Below the pieces are notes generated by a model, which did no database searches, was not told the origin of the DNA, and saw nothing but the letters and a program-made list of their open reading frames with translations. The translations under genes and the position numbers were made by a program. From contig JAFYXJ010000009.1 of the NCBI GenBank assembly GCA_017546205.1, positions 1 through 64,000 on the forward strand: DNA of 64,000 nucleotides. Direction: 5' to 3'. This document shows, one piece after another, positions 55,611 through 63,550 of this stretch (its first letter is position 1; each line of letters starts with the position of its first letter). The stretch is from Clostridia bacterium. GTDB lineage: Bacteria; Bacillota; Clostridia; Monoglobales; Monoglobaceae.

Positions 55611-55859
55611 ATGACCTATACATTCAATGACCTGAAAGCCAAGGAAGTTATCCATGTAGGAGACGGAGAACGTTTGGGTTTTGTTTCCGATCTGGAGATG
55701 GATGCCGTGACCGGACGGGTAATTTCCATCAGCGTACCCGGGGCGTATAAAGCCTTTGGACTGTTGGGAAAAGAGCCGGACCGCCGGATTCCTTGGGAGA
55801 ATATCAAAAAAATCGGTGACGATTTGGTAATTGTCGAGTATGTACATCGAACGCCCTGA
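55611..55859 (+). CDS. YlmC/YmxH-family small PRC-barrel protein
   Basis: An 82-residue protein with one PRC-barrel domain: KEVIHVGDGERLGFVSDLE, then RRIPWENIKKIGDD. Members are common in endospore-forming Firmicutes and are often named sporulation protein YlmC/YmxH, but their action is not known. AGGAGGG precedes the ATG. It closes the long operon. Confidence 0.85.
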   Translation: MTYTFNDLKAKEVIHVGDGERLGFVSDLEMDAVTGRVISISVPGAYKAFGLLGKEPDRRIPWENIKKIGDDLVIVEYVHRTP

Positions 55860-55916
55860 GACTATGGAAGTGTTTCGCAAGGGTTTGATGAAAATGTAAT
55901 ATGAATTTGCTTTAGG

Positions 55917-55951
55917 ATGAGTCCGGTACAATACCGGACTCATTCTTTTTG
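55917..55951 (+). terminator. terminator of the fmt-ymxH operon
   Basis: ATGAGTCCGGTA (55917-55928) pairs with TACCGGACTCAT (55932-55943), then a T run. Confidence 0.88.
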
Positions 55952-55954
55952 TTG

Positions 55955-56000
55955 TATAAAAAATATGCGCCCCAAAAGATTTTATCTTTTGGGGCGCATA
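55955..56000 (-). terminator. terminator of the alpha-galactosidase gene
   Basis: A 17-bp stem (55964-55980 with 55984-56000) around three bases; on the minus strand a T run follows. Confidence 0.88.
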
Positions 56001-56015
56001 GTATCTCAAATCAAA

Positions 56016-58196
56016 TTATACCCGATCAAAAATCAATAACTGAGATTCCAAGTCAGCTTTGTCGGTAAAATACAGACCTACATGCATCAGATAATCTCCG
56101 TCGTAAACAACACCGGATTCCTTATCCCGATATTTTGCATCAGGGTCAAGACCTTCCAGTTTGACACAGGTTCTTCCAAGTCCTACCCGGGCATGGGCGA
56201 CACAGTACATCAGAACGATTTGATTCTCTGTTACATATTCCCACGCACAGCAACGATCATCAAAGGGGGATTTCAGGCGGTACATTTCGCCGTAATGTAC
56301 GGTGTGACGCAATTCCTTATACTTTATAATTTGTGCTTTGACTGCCTGAATTTCTTCCTCAGAAAGGGTATTCAAGTCCAGTTCATATCCCAGTTGTCCT
56401 ACGGATGCAACATCACCTCTGGCTTTGAGGGGAGTTGTTCGGCGTACCTGATGATTGGGCACGGCAGAAACATGGGCACCCATGGTGCACGCAGGCATAA
56501 CCATACTGGTTCCGTGCTGAATATACAGACGCTCCAATGCATCGCTGTCATCGGATGTCCAGTATTGGGGGAAATAATAAAGCATTCCGGCATCAAACCG
56601 ACCGCCACCGCCGCTGCATCCCTCAAAGAGAATATCGGGGAAGGCGGAGGTTAACCGCTCCAGAATTTCATAGACGCCAAGAATATATCTGTGACTGATT
56701 TCGGATTGTTGGGATTCCGGATAGCCGGCAGAACCAACCTCGCTGGCGTTCCGGTTCATATCCCATTTTACATAGGAAATGGGAGCAGAAGAAAGTACCG
56801 AAGATACGGCGTCAACCACATAATCCCGAACTTCAGGTCTGGACATATCCAGAATCAACTGGAATCGGCTGGGTGTGCGTCTTCTGTCTTTTACATGGAG
56901 GCACCAGTCCGGATGTGCCCGATACAAGTCACTGTCTTCCGAAACCATCTCCGGCTCAAACCAAAGACCAAATTGCATGCCGAGTTCTGTTACCTTGGAC
57001 GCTAGACCCTCAATGCCGTTGGGGAGTTTCCGTTTGTCCACAACCCAGTCGCCCAGAGAACAATTGTCGCTGTCTCGTTTGCCAAACCAACCATCGTCAA
57101 GAACCATCAGTTCTACACCGACGGTCTTTGCTTTCTCGGCAATCCTCAGAATCTTTTCTTCATTGAATCCGAAGTAGGTTGCCTCCCAGTTGTTAATCAG
57201 GACAGGGCGTTCCAAATCCCGGAATTTTCCCCGGCAGAGACGGGTGCGATAGAGTTTGTGATAGGTTCTGCTCATAGCACCGAATCCGGTAGCGGAGTAA
57301 GTCAGAACAACTTCCGGTGCCTGAAATTCCTCACCGGGATTCAGGTTCCAGCCAAATCCAAAAGGATTGATACCAACCATAGCGCGGGTGGTGTCAAAAG
57401 CGTCCACTTCGGTGGTTTCGATATGATTTCCGCTGTAGACAAAACTCATGGCATACACATCACCACAAGTTTCGGTGGCATAAGGTCTCGCCAAAGCAAG
57501 GAAAGGACTGTGGTGGTGACTGCTGGTGGTACGCTTGCTGTCGATAGACATGGTACCGGTCATTAACGGGCGTTTCTGAATGCTTCGTTCCCGGGCCCAT
57601 GTTCCTTCCAGATGAACAAAATCATAATCCTTATCAAAAAGATGGATGCAACTGCTCATCACCGTTTTGAGATAAATGGAGGAGGATCCTCCGTTTTTAA
57701 CCAGAACACTTTTGACAATGGCATCGGAATCCTCAAACACCGTATAGGAAAGAATCAAAGAAAGACCGGTCAGTTGATCCATAAGAGTAATGTACAAGGT
57801 TTCCGCTTCATCATCGGATTCAGTATATGTAGCAGGAAGACCCTTTAAGGGCGTCTTTCCCTTTTTGATTTCATAGCCCTGATAGGTAAGCGCAGTAATA
57901 TGACTGCCGTCACAGTATTCTGCATGAAAGGCAGGACTGCGGTAATCCCCGTGTCCGTAGACAGGGTATTCCAAAGGTAGGGTTCCGGTGCTGTATGCGC
58001 CAATAGAAATATCTTCACACTCAAAGGAACGATGTTCCCGAATGGGGAAATTCTCCATCACAACAGAATAAGATTTGATTTTTGCACCGTAATACAAATG
58101 CAGAAGATGGGTATCTTCACAAACCCCCATCACATAACTGGTGTTGGGCGTTTGCAGATGAAATAGTTTTTGTTCCTTATCGTAGCTGATTGCCAT
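56016..58196 (-). CDS. GH36 alpha-galactosidase
   Basis: A 726-residue enzyme that removes alpha-linked galactose, as from raffinose or galactomannan side chains. The nucleophile is Asp479 in YVKWDMNRN; the acid/base aspartate lies in WTSDDSDALERL near residue 548. LDDGWFGKRD and LVLN-type barrel segments match family GH36. No signal peptide is present, so it acts in the cytoplasm. It overlaps the vanZ-like gene by 20 bases and ends in a strong terminator. No adjacent transporter is visible. Confidence 0.94.
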   Translation of the reverse strand: MAISYDKEQKLFHLQTPNTSYVMGVCEDTHLLHLYYGAKIKSYSVVMENFPIREHRSFECEDISIGAYSTGTLPLEYPVYGHGDYRSPAFHAEYCDGSHITALTYQGYEIKKGKTPLKGLPATYTESDDEAETLYITLMDQLTGLSLILSYTVFEDSDAIVKSVLVKNGGSSSIYLKTVMSSCIHLFDKDYDFVHLEGTWARERSIQKRPLMTGTMSIDSKRTTSSHHHSPFLALARPYATETCGDVYAMSFVYSGNHIETTEVDAFDTTRAMVGINPFGFGWNLNPGEEFQAPEVVLTYSATGFGAMSRTYHKLYRTRLCRGKFRDLERPVLINNWEATYFGFNEEKILRIAEKAKTVGVELMVLDDGWFGKRDSDNCSLGDWVVDKRKLPNGIEGLASKVTELGMQFGLWFEPEMVSEDSDLYRAHPDWCLHVKDRRRTPSRFQLILDMSRPEVRDYVVDAVSSVLSSAPISYVKWDMNRNASEVGSAGYPESQQSEISHRYILGVYEILERLTSAFPDILFEGCSGGGGRFDAGMLYYFPQYWTSDDSDALERLYIQHGTSMVMPACTMGAHVSAVPNHQVRRTTPLKARGDVASVGQLGYELDLNTLSEEEIQAVKAQIIKYKELRHTVHYGEMYRLKSPFDDRCCAWEYVTENQIVLMYCVAHARVGLGRTCVKLEGLDPDAKYRDKESGVVYDGDYLMHVGLYFTDKADLESQLLIFDRV

Positions 58197-58647
58197 AGGT
58201 TTTTCCCTCCGTAAATAGCGTTAAAATAATAAATATCAGTACAAATCCCAAAATACCTCCGCCAAAATCCAGCATCACGTCAATCACCTGACTTCCCCGG
58301 TCATTGAGGGTCTGAATCCATTCGTCGGTAACGGCGGTGGAAAGGGTAATCAAAAGGGGACAAGAAATATACCGTCCTCCAAATTGACGCCCAATTTGGT
58401 GAAACAGTAAGCCAACCAGAATTCCCAGTATGGCAAACTCGGTCAAGTGGGCAGTTTTTCGAATGAAATGGTTAAAATCATCCACAGACAATCTGTCTAA
58501 GGGGTCAAGGATGGGTTTCAAAAGTTCTGTCAGCGACAAACTGGAAGAATTAGATTCTTCCCGGGTGCGGACAGATTGTGAGAAGATACCGGTTATACAC
58601 AAGAGCACAGCAAGAATTAAAATTGTCAACCGAATGTATTGTTTCAA
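58177..58647 (-). CDS. VanZ-like membrane protein
   Basis: A 156-residue protein with four hydrophobic segments and the VanZ-family segment FIRKTAHLTEFAILGILVG plus AVTDEWIQTLNDRG. VanZ of enterococci gives teicoplanin resistance, but most such proteins have no known role. The TTG at 58647 follows AGGAGGTGATT and is chosen over longer frames, which would run into tatD. It lies between tatD and the GH36 gene, both in the same direction. Confidence 0.8.
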   Translation of the reverse strand: MKQYIRLTILILAVLLCITGIFSQSVRTREESNSSSLSLTELLKPILDPLDRLSVDDFNHFIRKTAHLTEFAILGILVGLLFHQIGRQFGGRYISCPLLITLSTAVTDEWIQTLNDRGSQVIDVMLDFGGGILGFVLIFIILTLFTEGKTYGNQLR

Positions 58648-58690
58648 TCCAATCACCTCCTGATTATCATAGCACATACAAGGAAAAGCG

Positions 58691-59458
58691 TCAATCACAA
58701 ATTCCGTAAAATTCCATTGCATTTCTGGTAGTAATTTTACATAGTTCATCGAAAGAGATGCCCTTGATTTCTGCCATTTTTTCTGCCACATGAACTACAT
58801 ATCCGCTAAAATTCCGTTTTCCCCGATGGGGTTCCGGTGCCATGTACGGGCAGTCTGTTTCAATCATCAGCCGGTCAAGGGGAACAACGGAACAAGCCTC
58901 AACGGCCCGACGGGCATTTTTAAAGGTCAGTACACCGGTAAAGGAGACCATAAATCCCATGTTTACCAGTTCGGTTGCGGTCTCGGCACTGCCGGAAAAG
59001 CAGTGCATAACGCCGTTGGAAACTTGCATTTCTTTTAAGATGCGAATGCAGTCTCCTTTGGAATCACGGTCGTGTATCACCACAGGCATAGAAAGTTCTT
59101 TGGCGAGTTCCAACTGACGGCGGAACCAAAACTGTTGTTTTTGGGGGTCGGCATCGTCATAATGATAGTCAAGACCAATTTCCCCGATGGCACGCACTTT
59201 TGGATTGCTCAAAGCAAGGGTTTTCAAAGTATCCAAATCTTCGTTGCACATACCGGATATCTCACCGGGATGCACACCGACAGATGCATAGATAAAATCA
59301 TATTGATTGGCAAGTGCAACTGCCTGACGGGAAGTATTGATATCTGCACCAATGTTGGTAACCCGGGAAACGCCGTATTCTTTTAAACTCCGGATGACGG
59401 CGTCTCGGTCAGCATCAAACTGTGGGTCGTCCAGATGAGCGTGGGTATCAAACAACAT
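58691..59458 (-). CDS. tatD: TatD-family metal-dependent hydrolase
   Basis: A 255-residue TIM-barrel hydrolase with deoxyribonuclease activity known in the family. Metal ligands are seen in DTHAHLDDPQFD, GEIGLDYHYDDAD, VIHDRDS, HCFSG and ETDCPYMAPEPHRGKRN. Length is normal. It is divergent from proA and leads a minus-strand unit with the vanZ-like and GH36 genes. Confidence 0.94.
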   Translation of the reverse strand: MLFDTHAHLDDPQFDADRDAVIRSLKEYGVSRVTNIGADINTSRQAVALANQYDFIYASVGVHPGEISGMCNEDLDTLKTLALSNPKVRAIGEIGLDYHYDDADPQKQQFWFRRQLELAKELSMPVVIHDRDSKGDCIRILKEMQVSNGVMHCFSGSAETATELVNMGFMVSFTGVLTFKNARRAVEACSVVPLDRLMIETDCPYMAPEPHRGKRNFSGYVVHVAEKMAEIKGISFDELCKITTRNAMEFYGICD

Positions 59459-59548
59459 ACAATTGTCTCCTTTTTTCTGTATTTGCGGTTGATTATATCA
59501 CAAAACCGTGGTATAATCAACTCAAAATCGCAAATTGGAGTGAAAATT

Positions 59549-60805
59549 ATGACTGCAGTTGAGGAATTGAATCATAAGGGTAGCTTGGCAAAGAACGCGT
59601 CCTATGCACTGGCAACGTTGTCGACCTCGGTGAAGAATCAGGCGCTGCTTGCAATGGCAGATGCTTTGCAACAAGAAGAGACGTGGATTTTGGAGGAGAA
59701 CCGGAAAGATCTTGATGCCGGCAAAGAACAGGGAATGAGTGAAGGACTGTTGGATCGTCTGGCGTTGTCCCATGCCCGGATTGATGCCATGGCAGAGGGG
59801 CTGAGGCAGATTGCGGAACTTCCCGATCCGGTAGGAGAGACTTTAACACAAACCACGCGCCCCAATGGCTTGCAGATTGACAAGGTGCGGGTTCCTCTGG
59901 GTGTTATAGGTATTATTTATGAAGCAAGGCCCAACGTAACGGCGGATGCGGCAGGGTTATGTATCAAGTCCGGCAATGCGGTCATTTTACGGGGCGGTAA
60001 AGAGGCGCTGCATTCCAACTGTGCCATTGTCAAAGTGATGCAAAATGCCGGTTATGCCGCAGGACTACCGGAGGGATGTATTAATCTGGTGGAAAACACT
60101 CAACGGGAAAGTGCAACTGCTTTGATGCGGTTGAATCAGTATCTGGATGTGATTATTCCCAGAGGAGGAGCGGGACTGATTCGTGCCGTGTTGGAAAACG
60201 CAACCGTTCCTGCCATTGAAACCGGAACGGGAAACTGTCATGTTTATGTAGACGCATCGGCAAATTTAACCATGGCAAAGGAAATTGTTATCAATGCTAA
60301 AACCCAACGCCCGTCGGTGTGTAATGCACAGGAAAAGTTACTGGTGCATGAATCGGTGGCAGAGAAATTTTTGCCGGGTATGCTTACAGCACTTCAGAAA
60401 AAATCCGTAACCATTATAGGCGATGAGCGGGTCTGTGCTTTGTTCCCCGATGCGATTCCGGCAACGGAGGAAGATTGGGAAACAGAATATCTGGATTTGA
60501 AAATCGGGGTTAAGGTGGTATCCTCACCGGATGAGGCGATTGCACATATCAATCGCTATAACAGCAGGCATAGTGAGGCAATTATCACAGAAGACATGGA
60601 AATTGCCCAAAAATTTCAGAAAGAAATTGATGCGGCAGCCGTATATGTGAATGCATCTACAAGGTTTACAGACGGATTTGAGTTTGGCTTTGGAGCCGAA
60701 ATCGGTATCAGCACCCAGAAAATTCATGCCCGTGGACCTATGGGGCTTGCGGAATTGACCTCCACCAAATATGTGATTACCGGAACCGGTCAAATAAGAG
60801 GGTAA
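59549..60805 (+). CDS. proA: gamma-glutamyl phosphate reductase
   Basis: A 418-residue enzyme of proline synthesis that reduces gamma-glutamyl phosphate to the semialdehyde with NADPH. The catalytic cysteine is in RPSVCNAQEKLLVHE, and IYEARPNVTADAA and LRGGKEA are typical. The promoter TTGATT (59489-59494) with TATAAT (59512-59517) lies just upstream, which rules out the longer frame starting at 59435. proB is not adjacent. A terminator closes the gene. Confidence 0.95.
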   Translation: MTAVEELNHKGSLAKNASYALATLSTSVKNQALLAMADALQQEETWILEENRKDLDAGKEQGMSEGLLDRLALSHARIDAMAEGLRQIAELPDPVGETLTQTTRPNGLQIDKVRVPLGVIGIIYEARPNVTADAAGLCIKSGNAVILRGGKEALHSNCAIVKVMQNAGYAAGLPEGCINLVENTQRESATALMRLNQYLDVIIPRGGAGLIRAVLENATVPAIETGTGNCHVYVDASANLTMAKEIVINAKTQRPSVCNAQEKLLVHESVAEKFLPGMLTALQKKSVTIIGDERVCALFPDAIPATEEDWETEYLDLKIGVKVVSSPDEAIAHINRYNSRHSEAIITEDMEIAQKFQKEIDAAAVYVNASTRFTDGFEFGFGAEIGISTQKIHARGPMGLAELTSTKYVITGTGQIRG

Positions 60806-60806
60806 A

Positions 60807-60842
60807 GAAATCCCGCAATACGTCAGTATTGCGGGATTTCTT
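60807..60842. terminator. terminator between proA and rlmH
   Basis: AAATCCCGCAATAC pairs with GTATTGCGGGATTT around a 4-base loop, followed by T-rich sequence on the plus strand. Confidence 0.85.
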
Positions 60843-61325
60843 TTATTTATGGTATTTGGTTCCGGCGGATATGGTGAACGCCCGGTAAATTTGTTCCAAC
60901 AATATTACCCGCATCAATTGATGGGGAAAGGTCATGGGTGAAAAACTGAGTTTCAGATTTGCCCGTGCTTTGACAGCATCCGAAAGTCCCATGGAACCGC
61001 CGATAATAAAGACTCTGTGGCTGACACCGGATGATGCCAGTGTGTCCAGATTCTCTGCCAACTTTTCCGAAGACATCTGGGTTCCCTCAATGCAAAGGGC
61101 AGTCACATGAGCGGAATCAGGAATTTTTTTCAGGATGCGGTCACCTTCTTTTTCCAATACTTGTTCTTTTTCCCTCGGCGAGGGACTATCCGGCGTTGGC
61201 TCATCAGGAACCTCAATCAGGCACAGTTTACAGTAACGGCTCAGTCTCTTTTGGTATTCTTTGATTGCGTCGGTAAAATATTTTTCTTTGATTTTCCCAA
61301 CGGTAATGACTGTAATTGTTGTCAT
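60843..61325 (-). CDS. rlmH: 23S rRNA pseudouridine1915 N3-methyltransferase
   Basis: A 160-residue SPOUT methyltransferase acting on helix 69 of 23S rRNA. The IIGGSMGLSD knot, CIEGTQMSSEKLA and the C-terminal MRVILLEQIYRA match RlmH. The ATG at 61325 follows GGAGG; an upstream start at 61355 precedes that site. It lies after a response regulator gene, as rlmH does near the walR locus of other Firmicutes. Confidence 0.95.
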   Translation of the reverse strand: MTTITVITVGKIKEKYFTDAIKEYQKRLSRYCKLCLIEVPDEPTPDSPSPREKEQVLEKEGDRILKKIPDSAHVTALCIEGTQMSSEKLAENLDTLASSGVSHRVFIIGGSMGLSDAVKARANLKLSFSPMTFPHQLMRVILLEQIYRAFTISAGTKYHK

Positions 61326-61340
61326 GGTTTCCTCCATAAG

Positions 61341-61371
61341 AAAGACCAAACCCAAGAGAGGTTCGGTCTTT
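61341..61371 (-). terminator. weak hairpin between response regulator and rlmH
   Basis: On the minus strand AAAGACCGAACC pairs with GGTTTGGTCTTT around a 7-base loop, with one G-T pair. There is only a short T run, so readthrough into rlmH is likely. Confidence 0.5.
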
Positions 61372-61375
61372 GTGG

Positions 61376-62068
61376 TTAAATTGCGAAATAATATCCAACA
61401 CCGCGCTTGGTCATAATATGACGGGGCTGAGAGGGGTCGTCCTCAATCTTTTCTCTTACACGGCGGACGGTAACGTCGACGGTACGTACATCACCATAAT
61501 ATTCATAATCCCAGACATATTCCAAAAGAGCCTTTCTGGAATAAATTTTATTGGGTTGTGCAGAGAGGAACTTAATCAGTTCAAACTCACGCACAGTCAG
61601 GTCAATCAAGTTGCCGTTTTTGTAAAGTTCATAACGATTGGAATCCAGACGGAAGCAACCAACATCAACAATATCGCTGTCTTCGGCAGGAGGCGCAACC
61701 TCAATCTCAGAACGACGCATATTTGCCTTGATGCGTGCAAGCAGTTCCCGTACACTGAAGGGTTTGGTGACATAGTCATCAGCACCCAGTTCCAGACCCA
61801 GAACCTTATCCACTTCTTCTTCACGGGCGGTAATCATCAAAATCGGTACCGATGATGTTTCCCGGATTTTTTTGCAAACCGAAAAACCATCAAGTTTCGG
61901 AAGCATAACATCCAATAAAATCAAATCAGGGTCTACACTTGATGCCTGTGCCAGAGCCTCTTCGCCATCGTATGCCTCAAATACCGTATAACCCTCGTTT
62001 TGCAAATTCAATTTCAAAATGTCTACAATGCTTCTCTCGTCGTCAACTACAAGGATTTTCTTTCCCAT
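61376..62068 (-). CDS. OmpR/WalR-type response regulator
   Basis: A 230-residue response regulator with receiver domain (phospho-acceptor Asp in LILLDVMLPK) and winged-helix DNA-binding domain (DVRTVDVTVRRVREKIE). It is close to the WalR (YycF) group, which controls wall hydrolases. No histidine kinase gene is next to it. Upstream in the same direction is an M23 wall peptidase gene and downstream rlmH, as in Firmicute walR neighbourhoods. The ATG at 62068 follows GGGGTGG. Confidence 0.85.
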   Translation of the reverse strand: MGKKILVVDDERSIVDILKLNLQNEGYTVFEAYDGEEALAQASSVDPDLILLDVMLPKLDGFSVCKKIRETSSVPILMITAREEEVDKVLGLELGADDYVTKPFSVRELLARIKANMRRSEIEVAPPAEDSDIVDVGCFRLDSNRYELYKNGNLIDLTVREFELIKFLSAQPNKIYSRKALLEYVWDYEYYGDVRTVDVTVRRVREKIEDDPSQPRHIMTKRGVGYYFAI

Positions 62069-62102
62069 GTTTTCCACCCCCGGAATTATTCCTAAACTTT
62101 TG

Positions 62103-62660
62103 TCAATAGAGTCCGTATTCCTGTGGATTCAAGAATACGCCGTCTTGTTGAATTTCAAAATGCAGATGTGGACCGGTGCTGTTTCCGGTGCTCCCCATTG
62201 TGGCAATCTGCTGTCCCTGAACAACACAATCTCCATCACTGACGTAGAGTTTGTCGCAATGGGCATAAGCGGTACGAAGACCGTTTCCATGGTCAAGGAT
62301 GAGATAGTTCCCATATCCGTCTGCAATGCCGGCAAATACCACGGTGCCGTCTTTTGCTGCCAGAATTGGAGAACCCATCTCTCCACCAATGTCAATGCCC
62401 TGATGCGCTCTGCCCCACCGCTGTCCGAAAGGAGAGGTAATCACTCCGCATGCAGGTTCGGTAAAGGTGTTTGCGTCCGTCTCAGGTGTGGGACCGTGAA
62501 CTTGTTCCGGCCCGTACACCTGACTTGCATACACAAACTCTGTTTCAGTTTGGCTGTTGATTGTGATAACAAGAAAAATGCCGATTCCCAGAATCGCAAC
62601 CCCTCTAAAAAGAGAAGAAACAAGCCTTTTCCACATATGTATCATACTGTAAGTAAGCAA
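62103..62660 (-). CDS. exported M23-family peptidoglycan peptidase
   Basis: A 185-residue protein with an N-terminal membrane segment (about residues 18-33) and an M23/LytM domain. Zinc ligands are His and Asp in HQGIDIG and the HLHFE motif near the C terminus, so it is probably an active endopeptidase cutting cell-wall cross-bridges. A TTG at 62660, 8 bases after AGGAG, is the best start. It leads a minus-strand unit with the response regulator and rlmH. Confidence 0.85.
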   Translation of the reverse strand: MLTYSMIHMWKRLVSSLFRGVAILGIGIFLVITINSQTETEFVYASQVYGPEQVHGPTPETDANTFTEPACGVITSPFGQRWGRAHQGIDIGGEMGSPILAAKDGTVVFAGIADGYGNYLILDHGNGLRTAYAHCDKLYVSDGDCVVQGQQIATMGSTGNSTGPHLHFEIQQDGVFLNPQEYGLY

Positions 62661-62843
62661 GATTCCAACTCCTACTTTTCAAATTTAATGCACAAAGCTA
62701 TTAAATTTATATTACAGATAATCTAATTTTAACCCAGTGAAATAAAAAAATCAAGTGCTTTTCTCAAATTTTTTGAAAAATATAGTTGAAACACACAAAA
62801 TGGAGAGATTTTTGAAGTTTCAAAGAATTTTTCCAAAAAAACC

Positions 62844-62872
62844 TTGACAATTCAAACACGGCGTGCTATACT
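62844..62872 (+). promoter_or_regulatory. promoter of the tRNA-Ser pair
   Basis: TTGACA (62844-62849) and TATACT (62867-62872), 17-bp spacer, before the first tRNA-Ser gene. Confidence 0.8.
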
Positions 62873-62907
62873 TTTTAAGTCGCACCTAAGCGGCACGGCA
62901 AGTGCTT

Positions 62908-62994
62908 GGAGAGGTGTCCGAGTGGTTTAAGGAGCTAGTCTTGAAAACTAGTGATGCGAAAGCACCCAGAGTTCGAATCTCTGCCTCTCCGCCA
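62908..62994 (+). tRNA. tRNA-Ser (anticodon TGA)
   Basis: A class II tRNA with long variable arm: acceptor GGAGAGG/CCTCTCC, anticodon stem CTAGT/ACTAG with loop CTTGAAA, variable arm around GATGCGAAAGCACC and encoded CCA. Confidence 0.94.
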
Positions 62995-63039
62995 CTTTTA
63001 CTTTACAAAACTTGCCTACAAGTTCATATTTTTAAATTC

Positions 63040-63131
63040 GGAGAAGTACTCAAGTTGGCCGAAGAGGCGCCCCTGCTAAGGGTGTAGGTCGTGAAAGCGG
63101 CGCGAGGGTTCAAATCCCTCCTTCTCCGCCA
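63040..63131 (+). tRNA. tRNA-Ser (anticodon GCT)
   Basis: A class II tRNA: acceptor GGAGAAG/CTTCTCC, anticodon stem CGCCC/GGGTG with loop CTGCTAA, a long variable arm and encoded CCA. It is in the same transcription unit as the tRNA-Ser before it. Confidence 0.93.
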
Positions 63132-63133
63132 TC

Positions 63134-63165
63134 AAAAAGCAAGTCATTTTGTGACTTGCTTTTTT
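63134..63165. terminator. terminator of the tRNA-Ser pair
   Basis: AAGCAAGTCA pairs with TGACTTGCTT around a 5-base loop, then a T run. It overlaps the 3' end of the minus-strand gene fragment. Confidence 0.85.
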
Positions 63166-63315
63166 GCTTCTGCCAAGTTAACTTCAAGTTGATGTGCTGT
63201 TTCAACGTTTTTAGTACGCACATATGCATTATATCTATCAACCAGCAATGGCACAGTCTTTTCATCGAAGATTATATCTGATATACCAAGAATACCAACA
63301 TCAACATCAATCATG
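63144..63315 (-). pseudogene. 3' fragment of an unknown gene
   Basis: About 55 codons on the minus strand read as a plausible protein end (GILGISDIIFDEKTV, then HQLEVNLAEAKKQVTK and stop). Upstream of about 63315 the same frame only runs antisense to the binding-protein fragment, so the 5' part is missing. I do not recognise the family. Confidence 0.45.
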
Positions 63316-63509
63316 TCCGTCTTTATAACAAGTTTGCGGCAAACCCCACCTGTGAAGTAAAGGCAGAGGAGCCGGTTTGCTGTCAGGAACTTTACAAGAC
63401 TCTGGATGCATGTCTGCAGGAAGTACTTACCAACAAAGATGCAGATGTGGTTTCCGTTCTTGAAAAAGCCAACAGCGACTTCCAGAACAACTACCTGAAC
63501 AATCTGTAA
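63309..63509 (+). pseudogene. 3' fragment of a second sugar-binding protein gene
   Basis: The last 47 codons match the C terminus of the binding lipoprotein at 18987-20378 at 45 residues (EEPVCCQELY, then LDACLQEVLTNKDADVV onwards). Weaker similarity reaches back to about 63309. No start, signal peptide or body is present, so this is a broken copy. A terminator follows it at 63512-63550. Confidence 0.8.
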
Positions 63510-63511
63510 AC

Positions 63512-63550
63512 AAAAAAAATCCCGTGGAGTAAACTCCACGGGATTTTTTA
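63512..63550. terminator. terminator after the gene fragment and Gfo/Idh/MocA gene
   Basis: ATCCCGTGGAGT (63519-63530) pairs with ACTCCACGGGAT (63533-63544), with A and T runs on both strands. Confidence 0.85.
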
